Assembly: GCA_016845175.1 (NCBI GenBank) | Contig: JAERTD010000026.1 | Location: 62,001 to 126,000 of the forward strand | DNA from: Bacteroidota bacterium | GTDB lineage: Bacteria > Bacteroidota > Bacteroidia > Bacteroidales > F082 | Length of the DNA: 64,000 bases | Direction: 5' to 3' | Shown: in pieces, positions 18,230 through 26,486 of the stretch | Numbering within the stretch: position 1 is the first letter of the stretch | Layout: each line of letters begins with the position of its first letter | Made by a program: the position numbers and the translations under genes | Notes under the pieces: model-generated | Databases searched by the model: none | What the model saw: only the letters and a program-made list of their open reading frames with translations | What the model was told of the DNA's origin: nothing

Positions 18230-18640
18230 ATGCATAAGATAATTCAATATACGATGGCCCTGGGTCTGGTATTCCTCCTGGCTTGTGGTTCAAAACAAGA
18301 GGCTTCTGACAAAAAAGTGGAAGAAGGCAGACACTTGGTCGAATTTGCAAAACACAGGGAAGCCATCACAAAATATACCGAAGCTATAGCTATCTATCCG
18401 GAGAATTTTGAGGCTTTCTACCAGCGTGGAAATGCTTATATGAACCTCAGAGAGTATGATGAGGCTATCATTGATTACAGCCGTGCCATAGCCCTCCATG
18501 AGAACTATGCGGATGCATATGCCAACCGGGGCCTGGCAAAATCATATAATAAGGATAAAGCCGGCGCCTGTGAGGATTGGAAAATAGCTCAGGGGCTGGG
18601 AAAGCCTAATCTGGAAGATAAGCTCAGATATTGCGACTAG
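18230..18640 (+). CDS. Small TPR lipoprotein
   Basis: A 136-residue protein with a lipoprotein signal peptide (lipobox LLAC near residue 19 in LVFLLACGSKQ), so it is membrane-anchored. Two to three tetratricopeptide repeats follow: AKHREAITKYTEAIAIYPEN, NAYMNLREYDEAIIDYSRAI and ADAYANRGLAKSYNKDKAG. The TPR units imply protein-protein interaction; the partner is unknown. The next gene begins one base after its stop codon, so the two are very likely co-transcribed. Confidence 0.82.
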   Translation: MHKIIQYTMALGLVFLLACGSKQEASDKKVEEGRHLVEFAKHREAITKYTEAIAIYPENFEAFYQRGNAYMNLREYDEAIIDYSRAIALHENYADAYANRGLAKSYNKDKAGACEDWKIAQGLGKPNLEDKLRYCD

Positions 18641-18641
18641 G

Positions 18642-19286
18642 ATGAGAGCATTGGATGGGAAACAAGCGATCATTTGGGATTGGAATGGAACCCTGTTGGA
18701 TGATGTGTCCATATGTGTGGAATGCATGAACCTTTTACTGGAAAAACGACAATTACCTGTTCTTACCGATGACATTTACCGGTCGATATTTACCTTTCCC
18801 GTGAAGGCCTACTATGAGAAAGCAGGCTTTGATTTTGAAAAGGAAGACTTTAAGGTCCCAGCCCTTGAATTTATCGAGTTGTATTATAATAACATACACA
18901 GGGCAAAGCTGTTCCCAGAGGTGCATGCTATCTTGCAGTGGGCCAGGCAACAAGGCTTATATCAGACCGTTTTGTCCGCCATGGAACATCAGGCCTTGGA
19001 GACCTCTTTAACCGAGAAGGGTATTCGACATTATTTCAATGAGGTTATTGGTATTAACGACCATTATGGACGTAGTAAGTTGGATAATGGGCTTGCTTAC
19101 ATGGATACATTGCAATACACTAAGGACAAAGTGCTGCTGATAGGGGATAGTTTGCACGACCTGGAAGTGGCAGATGCCCTGGGTGTTGACTGTGTGCTGC
19201 TTTCTCAGGGGCACCAATCCAGGGAGCGTTTGCTCGGGAAAACTGACCGGGTAATAGAAAGTTTAAATGATTTACAAACCGTTTGA
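18642..19286 (+). CDS. HAD family hydrolase (phosphoglycolate-phosphatase-like)
   Basis: A 214-residue haloacid dehalogenase-superfamily phosphatase. Motif I is IIWDWNGTLLDD (D13 as nucleophile), with Asn in place of the usual second Asp of DxDGT. An alpha-helical cap covers about residues 20-85. Motif II lies near LYQTVLSAME (Ser). Motif III/IV are SKLDNG (Lys) and LLIGDSLHDLEVADALG, the acidic metal-binding loop. The DWNGTLLDD variant is common in this subgroup, so the enzyme is probably active. Substrate unknown. It follows the TPR lipoprotein gene by one base and meets ywqK tail to tail with a 4-nt gap. Confidence 0.88.
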   Translation: MRALDGKQAIIWDWNGTLLDDVSICVECMNLLLEKRQLPVLTDDIYRSIFTFPVKAYYEKAGFDFEKEDFKVPALEFIELYYNNIHRAKLFPEVHAILQWARQQGLYQTVLSAMEHQALETSLTEKGIRHYFNEVIGINDHYGRSKLDNGLAYMDTLQYTKDKVLLIGDSLHDLEVADALGVDCVLLSQGHQSRERLLGKTDRVIESLNDLQTV

Positions 19287-19290
19287 CTGA

Positions 19291-19962
19291 CTACTTTTTA
19301 AAGTCCTCCATTTCTATCTCGTTGCCTTCCTCGTCATAGTAGATCCAGTCGCCGCTTTGTTCGCCGTTTTCGTATTGTCCCTTAACCTGTGTACTGCCAT
19401 CAGGGTAATAAAGTGTAAATGCACCATCTAAAAGATCATTTTTGTAGCTTCCAACCGTCATGATTTCTCCTTCCGGAAAATACTTCCTCAGTGCACCTTC
19501 TTTCTTACCATTGATATAAATGATTTCTTCCAATGGTTTTCCTGTGTCGGGATAATAGGAAATAAAAGGGCCGTTCAGGATGCCATTGCTGTATGTTTCA
19601 GATGAAATCAGTTTTCCGTCTATTTCACTGTAGTAATTCCAGGTACTGTCTTTCTTTTGGTTGATATACTTTCCCTGAGCCATCATTTTGCCATTTTCAT
19701 GGAAGCTCTGGTTGTAGGCTATGATGCCATCGTCGGAAAATTGGGTAATGGCCTTTTGGGTTTTGGTAGGATAGTAATATTTAAAAGTACCATAGGGTTT
19801 GTTGTCGCGAAACTGGCCCTCATAACGAATGCTGCCATTGCTGTGTTTTTTGATCCATTGGCCTTGCTTCATGCCCCTGCCATCGGTTTGGTTGACTTCC
19901 TGTGCGTTGAGGTTCAGACTCATGAGAGCGATCAAAACGATCAGCCATTGCGTCTTGTACAT
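19291..19962 (-). CDS. Secreted MORN-repeat-variant (YwqK family) protein
   Basis: A 223-residue exported protein: signal peptide MYKTQWLIVLIALMSLNLNAQ, then about eight copies of the ~22-residue MORN_2 unit (NGSIRYEGQFRDNKPYGTFKYY; NGILNGPFISYYPDTGK; GSTQVKGQYENGEQSGDWIYY). The family is often labelled 'YwqK antitoxin' after a Bacillus protein. No toxin gene is adjacent and this copy is secreted, so a toxin-antitoxin role is not supported. Function unknown, probably a periplasmic or surface beta-sheet scaffold. It is monocistronic, divergent from recR. Confidence 0.85.
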   Translation of the reverse strand: MYKTQWLIVLIALMSLNLNAQEVNQTDGRGMKQGQWIKKHSNGSIRYEGQFRDNKPYGTFKYYYPTKTQKAITQFSDDGIIAYNQSFHENGKMMAQGKYINQKKDSTWNYYSEIDGKLISSETYSNGILNGPFISYYPDTGKPLEEIIYINGKKEGALRKYFPEGEIMTVGSYKNDLLDGAFTLYYPDGSTQVKGQYENGEQSGDWIYYDEEGNEIEMEDFKK

Positions 19963-19966
19963 ATTC

Positions 19967-19998
19967 TTGGGCTAAGGTGATTAAATAATGTATTTTTG
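19967..19998 (+). promoter_or_regulatory. Bacteroidota promoter of recR
   Basis: TTG at 19967-19969, 21-nt spacer, TATTTTTG at 19991-19998. The predicted start lies near 20004, about 15 nt before the TTG start codon. Confidence 0.65.
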
Positions 19999-20018
19999 TC
20001 CATCAAAGTTACTGAAAA

Positions 20019-20639
20019 TTGAACGAGTTTTCTTCGAAATTATTGGAATCGGCAGTAAACCAGCTCTCACGCTTGCCGGGCATAGGTAAAAAAACAGCTT
20101 TGCGTCTGGCTTTGCATATCATACGCGAAGATGAAGATTTTGCCAATGGTTTGGGAACCTCCCTAATGAAAATGAAGGAAGAGATTGTTTTCTGTGATAA
20201 ATGCCACAATATTTCCGATGCAGCCCTTTGTGAAATCTGCAGCAATCCCAAGCGAGATGAGAATACTCTTTGTGTGGTAGAGGATGTCAGGGATGTGATG
20301 GCCATTGAAAATACGGCCCAATTTAACGGCTTATACCATGTGTTGGGAGGAATCATCAATCCCATCGAAGGGATTGGTCCCAACGACTTATTTATAAGGG
20401 AGTTGGTGGAACGCATCAACAGGGAAGAAATTCGTGAGATCATTCTAGCCTTACCTGCAACTGTAGAGGGAGATACCACCAATTTTTATATTTATAAGCT
20501 GGTGCAGCATTTTGAAATTAAAATGACGACCATTGCCAGGGGAGTAGCCATTGGTGATGAGTTGGAGTATACTGATGAGATTACACTGGGCCGCTCCATC
20601 CTCAACCGTACGCCATTCGAGCAAATAATGAAAAGGTAA
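20019..20639 (+). CDS. recR: Recombination mediator protein RecR
   Basis: Acts with RecF/RecO to load RecA on gapped DNA. The 206-residue length is typical. The N-terminal HhH is NQLSRLPGIGKKTALRLALH. The zinc finger has Cys59, 62, 71 and 74 (FCDKCHNIS... CEIC). The Toprim domain has CVVEDVRDVMAIE and YHVLGGIINPIEGIGP, and the C-terminal Walker-B-like end is GDELEYTDEITLGRSI. The start codon is TTG: an in-frame stop lies two codons upstream, and the conserved N-terminus requires this codon. It is monocistronic from its own promoter. Confidence 0.96.
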   Translation: MNEFSSKLLESAVNQLSRLPGIGKKTALRLALHIIREDEDFANGLGTSLMKMKEEIVFCDKCHNISDAALCEICSNPKRDENTLCVVEDVRDVMAIENTAQFNGLYHVLGGIINPIEGIGPNDLFIRELVERINREEIREIILALPATVEGDTTNFYIYKLVQHFEIKMTTIARGVAIGDELEYTDEITLGRSILNRTPFEQIMKR

Positions 20640-20660
20640 GTTCATTGCTCTTCTCATGCG

Positions 20661-20746
20661 CTTCCGGATTTGTAATCCGGAAGTTAATTGAAGTGGATTT
20701 CAAATCCGCAGCTCATCAGTTCGGGATTTTAAATCCCTAACAGCAA
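20661..20746. repeat. REP-like triple-palindrome repeat, copy 1
   Basis: Three short palindromes in series: TTCCGGATT/AATCCGGAA, TGGATTT/AAATCCG and GGGATTT/AAATCCC, ending in TAACAGCAA. The same ordered unit recurs at 20829-20911 (degenerate) and 26379-26464. Confidence 0.7.
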
Positions 20747-20828
20747 AGAAGTGCAGTGAATCGCAAAGGGCTTTTCCTACTGGTCACATTGAGCCTGTCG
20801 TATGCGACCTACATAATGCCCACGCTCA

Positions 20829-20911
20829 TCCTATTTGTAATTCGGAAGTTAAGAGAGGCGGATTTTAAATTTGTAGCCCAAAAGTTAGGGATTTCAAATC
20901 CCTAACAGCAA
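20829..20911. repeat. REP-like triple-palindrome repeat, copy 2 (degenerate)
   Basis: Same order of elements as copy 1; the first palindrome is decayed (CTATTTGTAATTCGGAAG), the last is intact (GGGATTTCAAATCCC then TAACAGCAA). It lies ~70-90 bp before the truncated symporter fragment. Confidence 0.65.
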
Positions 20912-20978
20912 CAATAAAGAAGTGTTTTGTCATTCCTTTAAATTGGTCTGCCAAATAGAAGGATTATAAATAAAGAAA

Positions 20979-21326
20979 TTGCAGATTTGTAAATACATGA
21001 AAAACAGTATAATCATTACCGTAATAACTGCTGCCGGGCGCGACAGTCTGCTTGAGGTAGGAATCCTATTGATACTTGCCTGTTTATTGCAGAATGTATT
21101 TGGTTACTCACTAGGTTATTTTGCAGCCAAAATACTGCGCCTTAAAGAAAAGGACTACCGTACCATCGCCCTTGAAGTGGGCATGCAAAATGGTGGGTTG
21201 GCATCAGGGCTTGCCCTGCAAATGGGCAAAGTGGCAACGGTGGGACTTGCCCCGGCAATTTTTGGCCCTATGATGAATATTACCGGTTCATCACTTGCCA
21301 CCTGGTGGAGAGGAAAACGACCCTGA
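20979..21326 (+). pseudogene. C-terminal fragment of a bile acid:sodium symporter (BASS), copy 1
   Basis: The ~105 recognisable residues (from about 21006) match only the end of BASS family transporters: IITVITAAGRDSLLEVG, then EKDYRTIALEVGMQNGGLAS, ending MNITGSSLATWW. Full-length members have about 300 residues and ten membrane spans; here only the last three remain, and the DNA upstream is REP-like repeat and non-coding. It is therefore a 5'-truncated pseudogene. The stretch beginning GTAATAACTGCTGCCGGGCG is identical to the second copy at 25986-26351, so the fragments are recent duplicates. No intact parent gene lies in the window. Confidence 0.8.
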
Positions 21327-21356
21327 TGGATTGTATTATGTTATAAGAATCTAACG

Positions 21357-21390
21357 AAAGCCCCGGAATCAACGGATTCCGGGGCTTTTT
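21357..21390. terminator. Strong bidirectional terminator
   Basis: 13-bp stem AAAGCCCCGGAAT / ATTCCGGGGCTTT with a 6-nt loop and T tract. It separates the symporter remnant from the convergent secreted-protein gene ending at 21397. Confidence 0.9.
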
Positions 21391-21396
21391 GATTAG

Positions 21397-23787
21397 TTAA
21401 GGTTTAAGTATTTTATATTGGATGAGTTCATCATCCAGTTGCAGATTGATCAAATAAAGCCCCGAAGGATAGTTGGAAACATCCAGCTGATACTCCTGTA
21501 GGCCGGCCTGATTACCGGCAGAGCTCTCCTGCATTAATTTTCCGCCTGATGAATACACTTGTAGCCGGGTTTCTTTTGGGGTATTCAGCTGATATTGTAG
21601 CATGCAGATCGAAGAAGCTGGGTTGGGATAAGCTTTGAACTGATATTTCTTGATGAGCTCATCCACGCTTTCATGGCCAAAAGCTCCTGTCTGGATATTA
21701 TTTACCTCATAGGTAATGAAGAAAGGCCTGAAGTTTTTAAAGCCATCCATCAAATAGTAAGCATCCGAGCTGGTGGTCTTCATGATATACACATAGGCAT
21801 CATAGCTGGTAATATTATTGGTATCGCTCTGGTCTGCCGGGGCAGGATTGTCCCATTCAATGTGAAAACCCTTTTCGCACTTTGTTTCCCTGCTTCGGCT
21901 ATATTCCAGGTCAACAGATAATTCAGATGAAGCACTGAATATATCATATTCGGCCTCAATACCTACACTTACAGTGAAGCTTATATCCTGACTCTGAGTA
22001 TGTGTCTCTGAGAAGGTGAGATCCATGGATCCGGAGCCACCACCTGCCGCAATATCCAGATCCATTTCTTTAAACTTCACCAGCTCCATCCCGCCGATAT
22101 CCTGAACATGTCTGCCCTGATAGCTATGTAAGTTGCTGGCGTCGGGAGAGTGATTGTAATGTTTAAGGCTGTAGGCAATGCGCTTAAGTTGAGGAGCCTT
22201 GAAGTTGAAGAAGAAGAGGTTCCGGGTATGAGTCAGTGGATCACCATCCCAGTCACAAAGACGCCATTGTTCACGGGCAACAGTGGGTGCAACATAGTAG
22301 TAGAACATTTGCCCGAGCGAGTCTTTGTCAGCCAGGGGAGGCTTAATAGGTTCATCTACCGAAAAAGTTTCCGTTTTGGTAGTACCTGAACTCTCAGCAA
22401 AGGACATTTTAAAACCAGCCGTTACCGGTCCGAATCCCATATTCATCTCAGCTGATAAACCGTATTTAGTGGTGGTGCTAATGGAGGTTTCCTCTGACTG
22501 TGTAAAGTCAAATTCAGAGGGTGGATCAATATTATTACCCTGATCTCCCAGTGTCCAGCCGTTTAGGGCATAGGGTGGGGCACCCTCGGCTACTACAATC
22601 AAATCGTAAAACTTGGTAGCATTTGAGATGGGCGGGACCTCTTCTTTGGTGCGGTGATAAATCAGTTTGTCGGATTCCCAATTGATGGCCCAGACCGATG
22701 GACGATAAGCAGCTGGAAACATCAAAAACAATTCTTTTTCCCGCTTGAACGACTCTTTTTTGAAACCGGTCATAAATGCAGCATTCTTGGCGGTTACGTA
22801 TTGGTCATCAGGCAATAGAGTTATTTCCCATTCGCTTACGTGCTTGGTGTCGAAGTTCATTTCACAACGAAGTGGACCTTTATCTGCATGAAGCCCTGTC
22901 GCACTGTAACCAATCTGGAAGTTATAAGCTTGCTTGCTGCCACCCTTTACACTTCCCTGTTCAATGGCCGGATTTTCAACTATATGTCCGTCGGCGCAAT
23001 CGATTTGTTTGAAAATATCGCAATCATTAGGGCTGACACTAAAAATATTGATCTCATTGCTTCCATCGCTTTCTTCTCCGGCATAAGCCAGCATAATCAG
23101 GTTGTTATTGTCATTGTCAACATAGGAGCAGGCACTTAGCCCCCCATGAGCCTTCAGACTGTGGGAAACGATGATGGCCTCGCTTGATATCCATTCTATC
23201 TTAGGAGCCTCCCAATCATGTTCTGGTATTTCTAACAGACCGTTCAGGTATTTGACCTTGCCGTCAGCATGATCCACGAAGAATAAATACAAAGTGTCAT
23301 TAATAACAGCAGAGGCGATGCCCTGGTCGGTTTCATAGTTAAAAGAAGTGTTATTCATCTTGCTTTCTGCGTAAGGAGATGCCAGAAAATGGGTATTGAT
23401 AAACTTATGCTCATCGTAATCCTTATAGTAATACAAGCTTACCAGTTGGTTGTTTAAAATACAACTGGTGACGCTCCAATGAATATAGAGCTCTTGATAA
23501 TGTGCGAGCTGTGCTTTTGCCGCAACTTCAAAAATTCCATCGCTATCGTATTCGAACATTTTGAGATTCAGAAAGTATCCCTGATCGAACTCTGTGCCAC
23601 CTTTGTACCATTCAAAAAAGCAACTGTAGCCCATCCAGTAGGTGGATGAAAAATCAATGATCTCTCCTTGATAATCAAGTTCATGTTCAGAGAGGATCTT
23701 AACTGTATAGTCAGTTCTATCCTGAGCAATCAGTTGGGTTGAAATAAATGAAAAAAAGAGTAAAAAACAGAGTAGTAATCGTTTCAT
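21397..23787 (-). CDS. T9SS-secreted protein with pore-former-like Ser/Thr-rich stretches
   Basis: A 796-residue exported protein that starts at the signal peptide MKRLLLCFLLFFSFISTQLIAQ; the frame stays open 15 codons upstream. Residues about 20-415 form a beta-rich repeat region, possibly a propeller. Residues about 426-480 (FDFTQSEETSISTTTKYGLS... SSGTTKTETFSVDEPIKPP) and 585-635 (SMDLTFSETHTQSQDISFT... SELSVDLEYSRSRET) have the alternating Ser/Thr and hydrophobic pattern seen in elongated beta-sheets and membrane hairpins of aerolysin/ETX-MTX2 toxins. The last ~80 residues are a T9SS type A sorting domain (FKAYPNPASSICMLQ... GLYLINL). The pore-forming idea is inference from pattern only. 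It lies downstream of a small ORF and a TPR-HTH regulator on the same strand. Confidence 0.7.
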   Translation of the reverse strand: MKRLLLCFLLFFSFISTQLIAQDRTDYTVKILSEHELDYQGEIIDFSSTYWMGYSCFFEWYKGGTEFDQGYFLNLKMFEYDSDGIFEVAAKAQLAHYQELYIHWSVTSCILNNQLVSLYYYKDYDEHKFINTHFLASPYAESKMNNTSFNYETDQGIASAVINDTLYLFFVDHADGKVKYLNGLLEIPEHDWEAPKIEWISSEAIIVSHSLKAHGGLSACSYVDNDNNNLIMLAYAGEESDGSNEINIFSVSPNDCDIFKQIDCADGHIVENPAIEQGSVKGGSKQAYNFQIGYSATGLHADKGPLRCEMNFDTKHVSEWEITLLPDDQYVTAKNAAFMTGFKKESFKREKELFLMFPAAYRPSVWAINWESDKLIYHRTKEEVPPISNATKFYDLIVVAEGAPPYALNGWTLGDQGNNIDPPSEFDFTQSEETSISTTTKYGLSAEMNMGFGPVTAGFKMSFAESSGTTKTETFSVDEPIKPPLADKDSLGQMFYYYVAPTVAREQWRLCDWDGDPLTHTRNLFFFNFKAPQLKRIAYSLKHYNHSPDASNLHSYQGRHVQDIGGMELVKFKEMDLDIAAGGGSGSMDLTFSETHTQSQDISFTVSVGIEAEYDIFSASSELSVDLEYSRSRETKCEKGFHIEWDNPAPADQSDTNNITSYDAYVYIMKTTSSDAYYLMDGFKNFRPFFITYEVNNIQTGAFGHESVDELIKKYQFKAYPNPASSICMLQYQLNTPKETRLQVYSSGGKLMQESSAGNQAGLQEYQLDVSNYPSGLYLINLQLDDELIQYKILKP

Positions 23788-23791
23788 AGCA

Positions 23792-23995
23792 TTAATGTTT
23801 GGGTTTATGAATCTTGTTGTTAATCGAGTCAAGTTTGTTCATGAGTTGTGCCAGAGTCTTTTTTCGCTGGTGGTTATGCCTGGCCAGTTCCTTCAACTCT
23901 TCCCTAAGAGTTTTCTTTGGTTTTATGTAGTTTTTAGGCTTGGTGAAATGGGCTGGCATCGGGTCAGGCATTTGATGATGTGAAAGTAGAAGCAA
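23792..23995 (-). CDS. Small highly charged protein upstream of the secreted protein
   Basis: A frame of up to 67 codons (later starts at Met9 and Met13 are possible) whose stop lies 4 nt before the start of the 796-residue protein. The product is lysine-rich, helical and coiled-coil-like: KTLREELKELARHNHQRKKT, LAQLMNKLDSINNKIH. No signal peptide is present, so it would be cytoplasmic. I do not recognise a family. Position and spacing favour a real gene co-transcribed with its neighbour, but this could be a chance ORF. Confidence 0.45.
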   Translation of the reverse strand: MLLLSHHQMPDPMPAHFTKPKNYIKPKKTLREELKELARHNHQRKKTLAQLMNKLDSINNKIHKPKH

Positions 23996-24092
23996 GATTC
24001 GTCAATGCCAAAAAAACGACTACAACAAAACTACAACAGAGCCGATTTTTGTTGAGGGAACTGCTAAGGCAAACGACTTAAGTAGCAGATAA

Positions 24093-25913
24093 TCAGTATT
24101 TCTGAAAAAATGCAGTTAAATTCTCACCACTCTGCAATCTCAGCTTCTTTCGCAGACGAAGCCGGGCTGCTTCCACCGCTCTGACACTCTGAAATGTGAT
24201 GGCACAGATTTCTTTGGTGTTCATGCCGAGCTTCAAAAAGGCAGAGAGTTTGATTTCTCCCAGGGTCAGATCCGGGTATTCGGTAAGCAGACTCTGATAA
24301 AAATCCTGATGGATGTCTGAAAAGCGCTTTTCGAACTCTTTCCAGCCGGAATCATTGTGTTGCTGTTTTAATTGGCCGACAATACGGTTCAAGGGCCCGA
24401 CTCCTTTCTCATCCACATTTTCGCTGAGTTCTTTTAAATCTTCAATCAGGTTGTTGACGAATTCCAGATTCTTCGATATCGACAGGGCGTATAAGCTGAG
24501 TTCACGCTTTTGAGCCTCTACCTCTGCCTCCAACTGTCTCGCCTCTGCTTCAGCAAGTTTTCGGCGGGTAACCGCATGTCTCCTGATAAGTATAAAAAGT
24601 AGGATACTCAGGAGACCGAGCAAGACCAGAATCAAACTGATCATATAAAGAAAGCGGGAACGCTCCTTTTCCCGACCAATTTCGAGTTGCAGCTGGCGGT
24701 TGAGCTCTTCCTTCTTCTTGGTTTCATATTTAAGCTTAAGGTCTTCAACCTGTTGTTCCACCCTTTCATTGATGATTGAATCGGCAAGCTTATCGTAGTC
24801 GAGGTAGGTATAGTAAGCCTCTTCGAAATTATGGGCTTTCTCATATGCATAGGCCTTCATTTGCACTACCAGACTCTGTAGTCTCAGAGCCTTAATCTCG
24901 ACCATGATTTGCTCAGATATTTGATAGTAATACTGGGCTGAATCTAAGCGGCCCATCAGCTCATAGGTCTTTCCCAGATTGGCGTACCCAATTCCCAGTT
25001 GCCGCCGGTTGCCTTCCTCAATGGATAAACGGATGGAAGGCCGGAGTATCTGAACGGCTTTGTCGAATTGCTTAAGTAACATATATACATTCGACATATT
25101 GTTATATATATTGGCCAGATCATCCTTTCTGCCGAGTTCAATACAGGCCGGTATGGCTTCAGTATAATACCGCAATGCTTCCTCATATTCACCCCGGTTC
25201 TGGTATATGATGCCTATGCTATAGGAAGAAGCCATGCCAATTTTGTGATTGATCAGGCTGCTGAGTCTGAGGCTTCTCAAATACGATTCCAGCGACTCAT
25301 CGGGGCGGTCGATCTGGCCATAGAGTGTTCCCATATTCAGACAGATATAGATGATCCCTGAGGTGTCGGCTCTTTTCTCAGCCATTTTCAGACCTTTTAG
25401 ATAGTACTCAAGAGCTGTATCATAAAAACCCTGGTCCATATGATACCAGCCGCTAATATTTTGCAGGGCAGAATTAATGCTGTCGGGATAAAGCGAATTC
25501 CAGTTGTCGTGTGCAAGTTGCAAATGGTAGCCTGCTGAATCGATATTCCCTCTTTCCAGAAATACAATGGCCAGTCCGGTTTCATCCGTGCATATGTCCT
25601 CGAATCCACTTGCCTGTTTATGCCTGATGCTCCGGTAATACCAGTATATAGCCTGATCAACTTCTCTGGCACTCAGGGCATAAGAACCCATCTCCGAAAA
25701 CAACGAGTGCTCAATATCTTTCATGTTGAGTCTCTGACCGGCCACCATGGCACTGTCGATCCATCGATTCAAACTATCAGTATGGCCGGCTATTGAATAA
25801 GTAAGGATAGGCTTCAGGTACGCTTCCTCAAATTCAGCATCTTGTGCTGGTGAAAGGGCGCTATAGGTGATAAGGATCAGGCTAATTGCCAGTCTTGGTA
25901 AGATTCGTCTCAT
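24093..25913 (-). CDS. TPR-transmembrane-HTH (LuxR-like) regulator
   Basis: A 606-residue protein. A signal peptide or first span (MRRILPRLAISLILITYSAL) is followed by about ten tetratricopeptide repeats in the periplasm (NISGWYHMDQGFYDTALEYY; NNMSNVYMLLKQFDKAVQIL). A membrane span lies near 421-443, then a cytoplasmic coiled coil (RRKLAEAEARQLEAEVEAQK), and a C-terminal LuxR-like HTH at about 549-606 (DLTLGEIKLSAFLKLGMNTK; VEAARLRLRKKL). This is a one-component transmembrane regulator family of Bacteroidota, topologically like TPR histidine kinases but with DNA-binding output. The frame also allows a start at 25925; 25913 begins at the signal peptide. It lies 97 nt upstream of the small charged ORF. 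Confidence 0.85.
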   Translation of the reverse strand: MRRILPRLAISLILITYSALSPAQDAEFEEAYLKPILTYSIAGHTDSLNRWIDSAMVAGQRLNMKDIEHSLFSEMGSYALSAREVDQAIYWYYRSIRHKQASGFEDICTDETGLAIVFLERGNIDSAGYHLQLAHDNWNSLYPDSINSALQNISGWYHMDQGFYDTALEYYLKGLKMAEKRADTSGIIYICLNMGTLYGQIDRPDESLESYLRSLRLSSLINHKIGMASSYSIGIIYQNRGEYEEALRYYTEAIPACIELGRKDDLANIYNNMSNVYMLLKQFDKAVQILRPSIRLSIEEGNRRQLGIGYANLGKTYELMGRLDSAQYYYQISEQIMVEIKALRLQSLVVQMKAYAYEKAHNFEEAYYTYLDYDKLADSIINERVEQQVEDLKLKYETKKKEELNRQLQLEIGREKERSRFLYMISLILVLLGLLSILLFILIRRHAVTRRKLAEAEARQLEAEVEAQKRELSLYALSISKNLEFVNNLIEDLKELSENVDEKGVGPLNRIVGQLKQQHNDSGWKEFEKRFSDIHQDFYQSLLTEYPDLTLGEIKLSAFLKLGMNTKEICAITFQSVRAVEAARLRLRKKLRLQSGENLTAFFQKY

Positions 25914-25985
25914 AGTATCAGGCATGCGGGTTTAGATATGCCGCAGGTTTTTAGCTTGGTGCTACTAAAATAGTAAAAACCGGAC

Positions 25986-26351
25986 TTGCTTGAAAAAATA
26001 CTGTCGTTGATTTCGATGCTTGGAATTGGCATTATTATTACTGTAATAACTGCTGCCGGGCGCGACAGTCTGCTTGAAGTTGGATTCCTACTGGTACTTG
26101 CCTGTTTGATGCAAAATTTATTTGGGTATTCGCTTGGATATTCTGCAGCAAAACTATTGCGCCTCAAAGAGAAAGACTGCCGCACCATTGCCCTTGAAGT
26201 AGGCATGCAAAATGGTGGGCTGGCATCAGGGCTTGCCCTGCAAATGGGTAAAGTGGCAACAGTTGGACTGGCCCCGGCTATTTTCGGCCCCATGATGAAT
26301 ATTACCGGTTCGTCTCTTGCCACCTGGTGGCGGGGTAGAAAAACGAAATAA
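25986..26351 (+). pseudogene. C-terminal fragment of a bile acid:sodium symporter (BASS), copy 2
   Basis: A 121-codon frame opening at a TTG, matching only the end of BASS transporters (SLISMLGIGIIITVITAAG; EKDCRTIALEVGMQNGGLAS; MNITGSSLATWWRG). It retains about nine more codons of homology at the 5' side than copy 1. An in-frame stop lies four codons upstream, so the fragment is truncated and not a continuation of an intact gene. A REP-like unit follows 28 bp later. Copies 1 and 2 lie in the same orientation about 5 kb apart and bracket the secreted-protein/TPR-HTH genes. Confidence 0.8.
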
Positions 26352-26378
26352 TATGTTATTAGCTGATGGAAGCCTGCT

Positions 26379-26464
26379 CTTCCGGATTTGTAATCCGGAA
26401 GTTAAGAAGAGTGGATATCAAATCCGAAGCCCAAAGGTTCGGGATTTCGAATCCCTAATAGCAA
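26379..26464. repeat. REP-like triple-palindrome repeat, copy 3
   Basis: Same three palindromes as copy 1: TTCCGGATTTGTAATCCGGA, GGATATCAAATCC and GGGATTTCGAATCCC, then TAATAGCAAC. It lies just downstream of symporter fragment 2. Confidence 0.7.
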
Positions 26465-26486
26465 CGAGAGCAACGCTAAGGTTTGT

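Noticed and set aside
19291-19962. Toxin-antitoxin system (YwqK antitoxin label)
   Set aside because: The protein has a signal peptide, the gene is monocistronic, and no toxin-like gene lies beside it.
20979-21326. Intact small membrane transporter
   Set aside because: It matches only the last third of a ten-span family, and a second truncated copy exists.
24093-25913. TPR histidine kinase
   Set aside because: Topology is similar, but there is no HisKA or HATPase motif after the membrane span; the C-terminus is an HTH.
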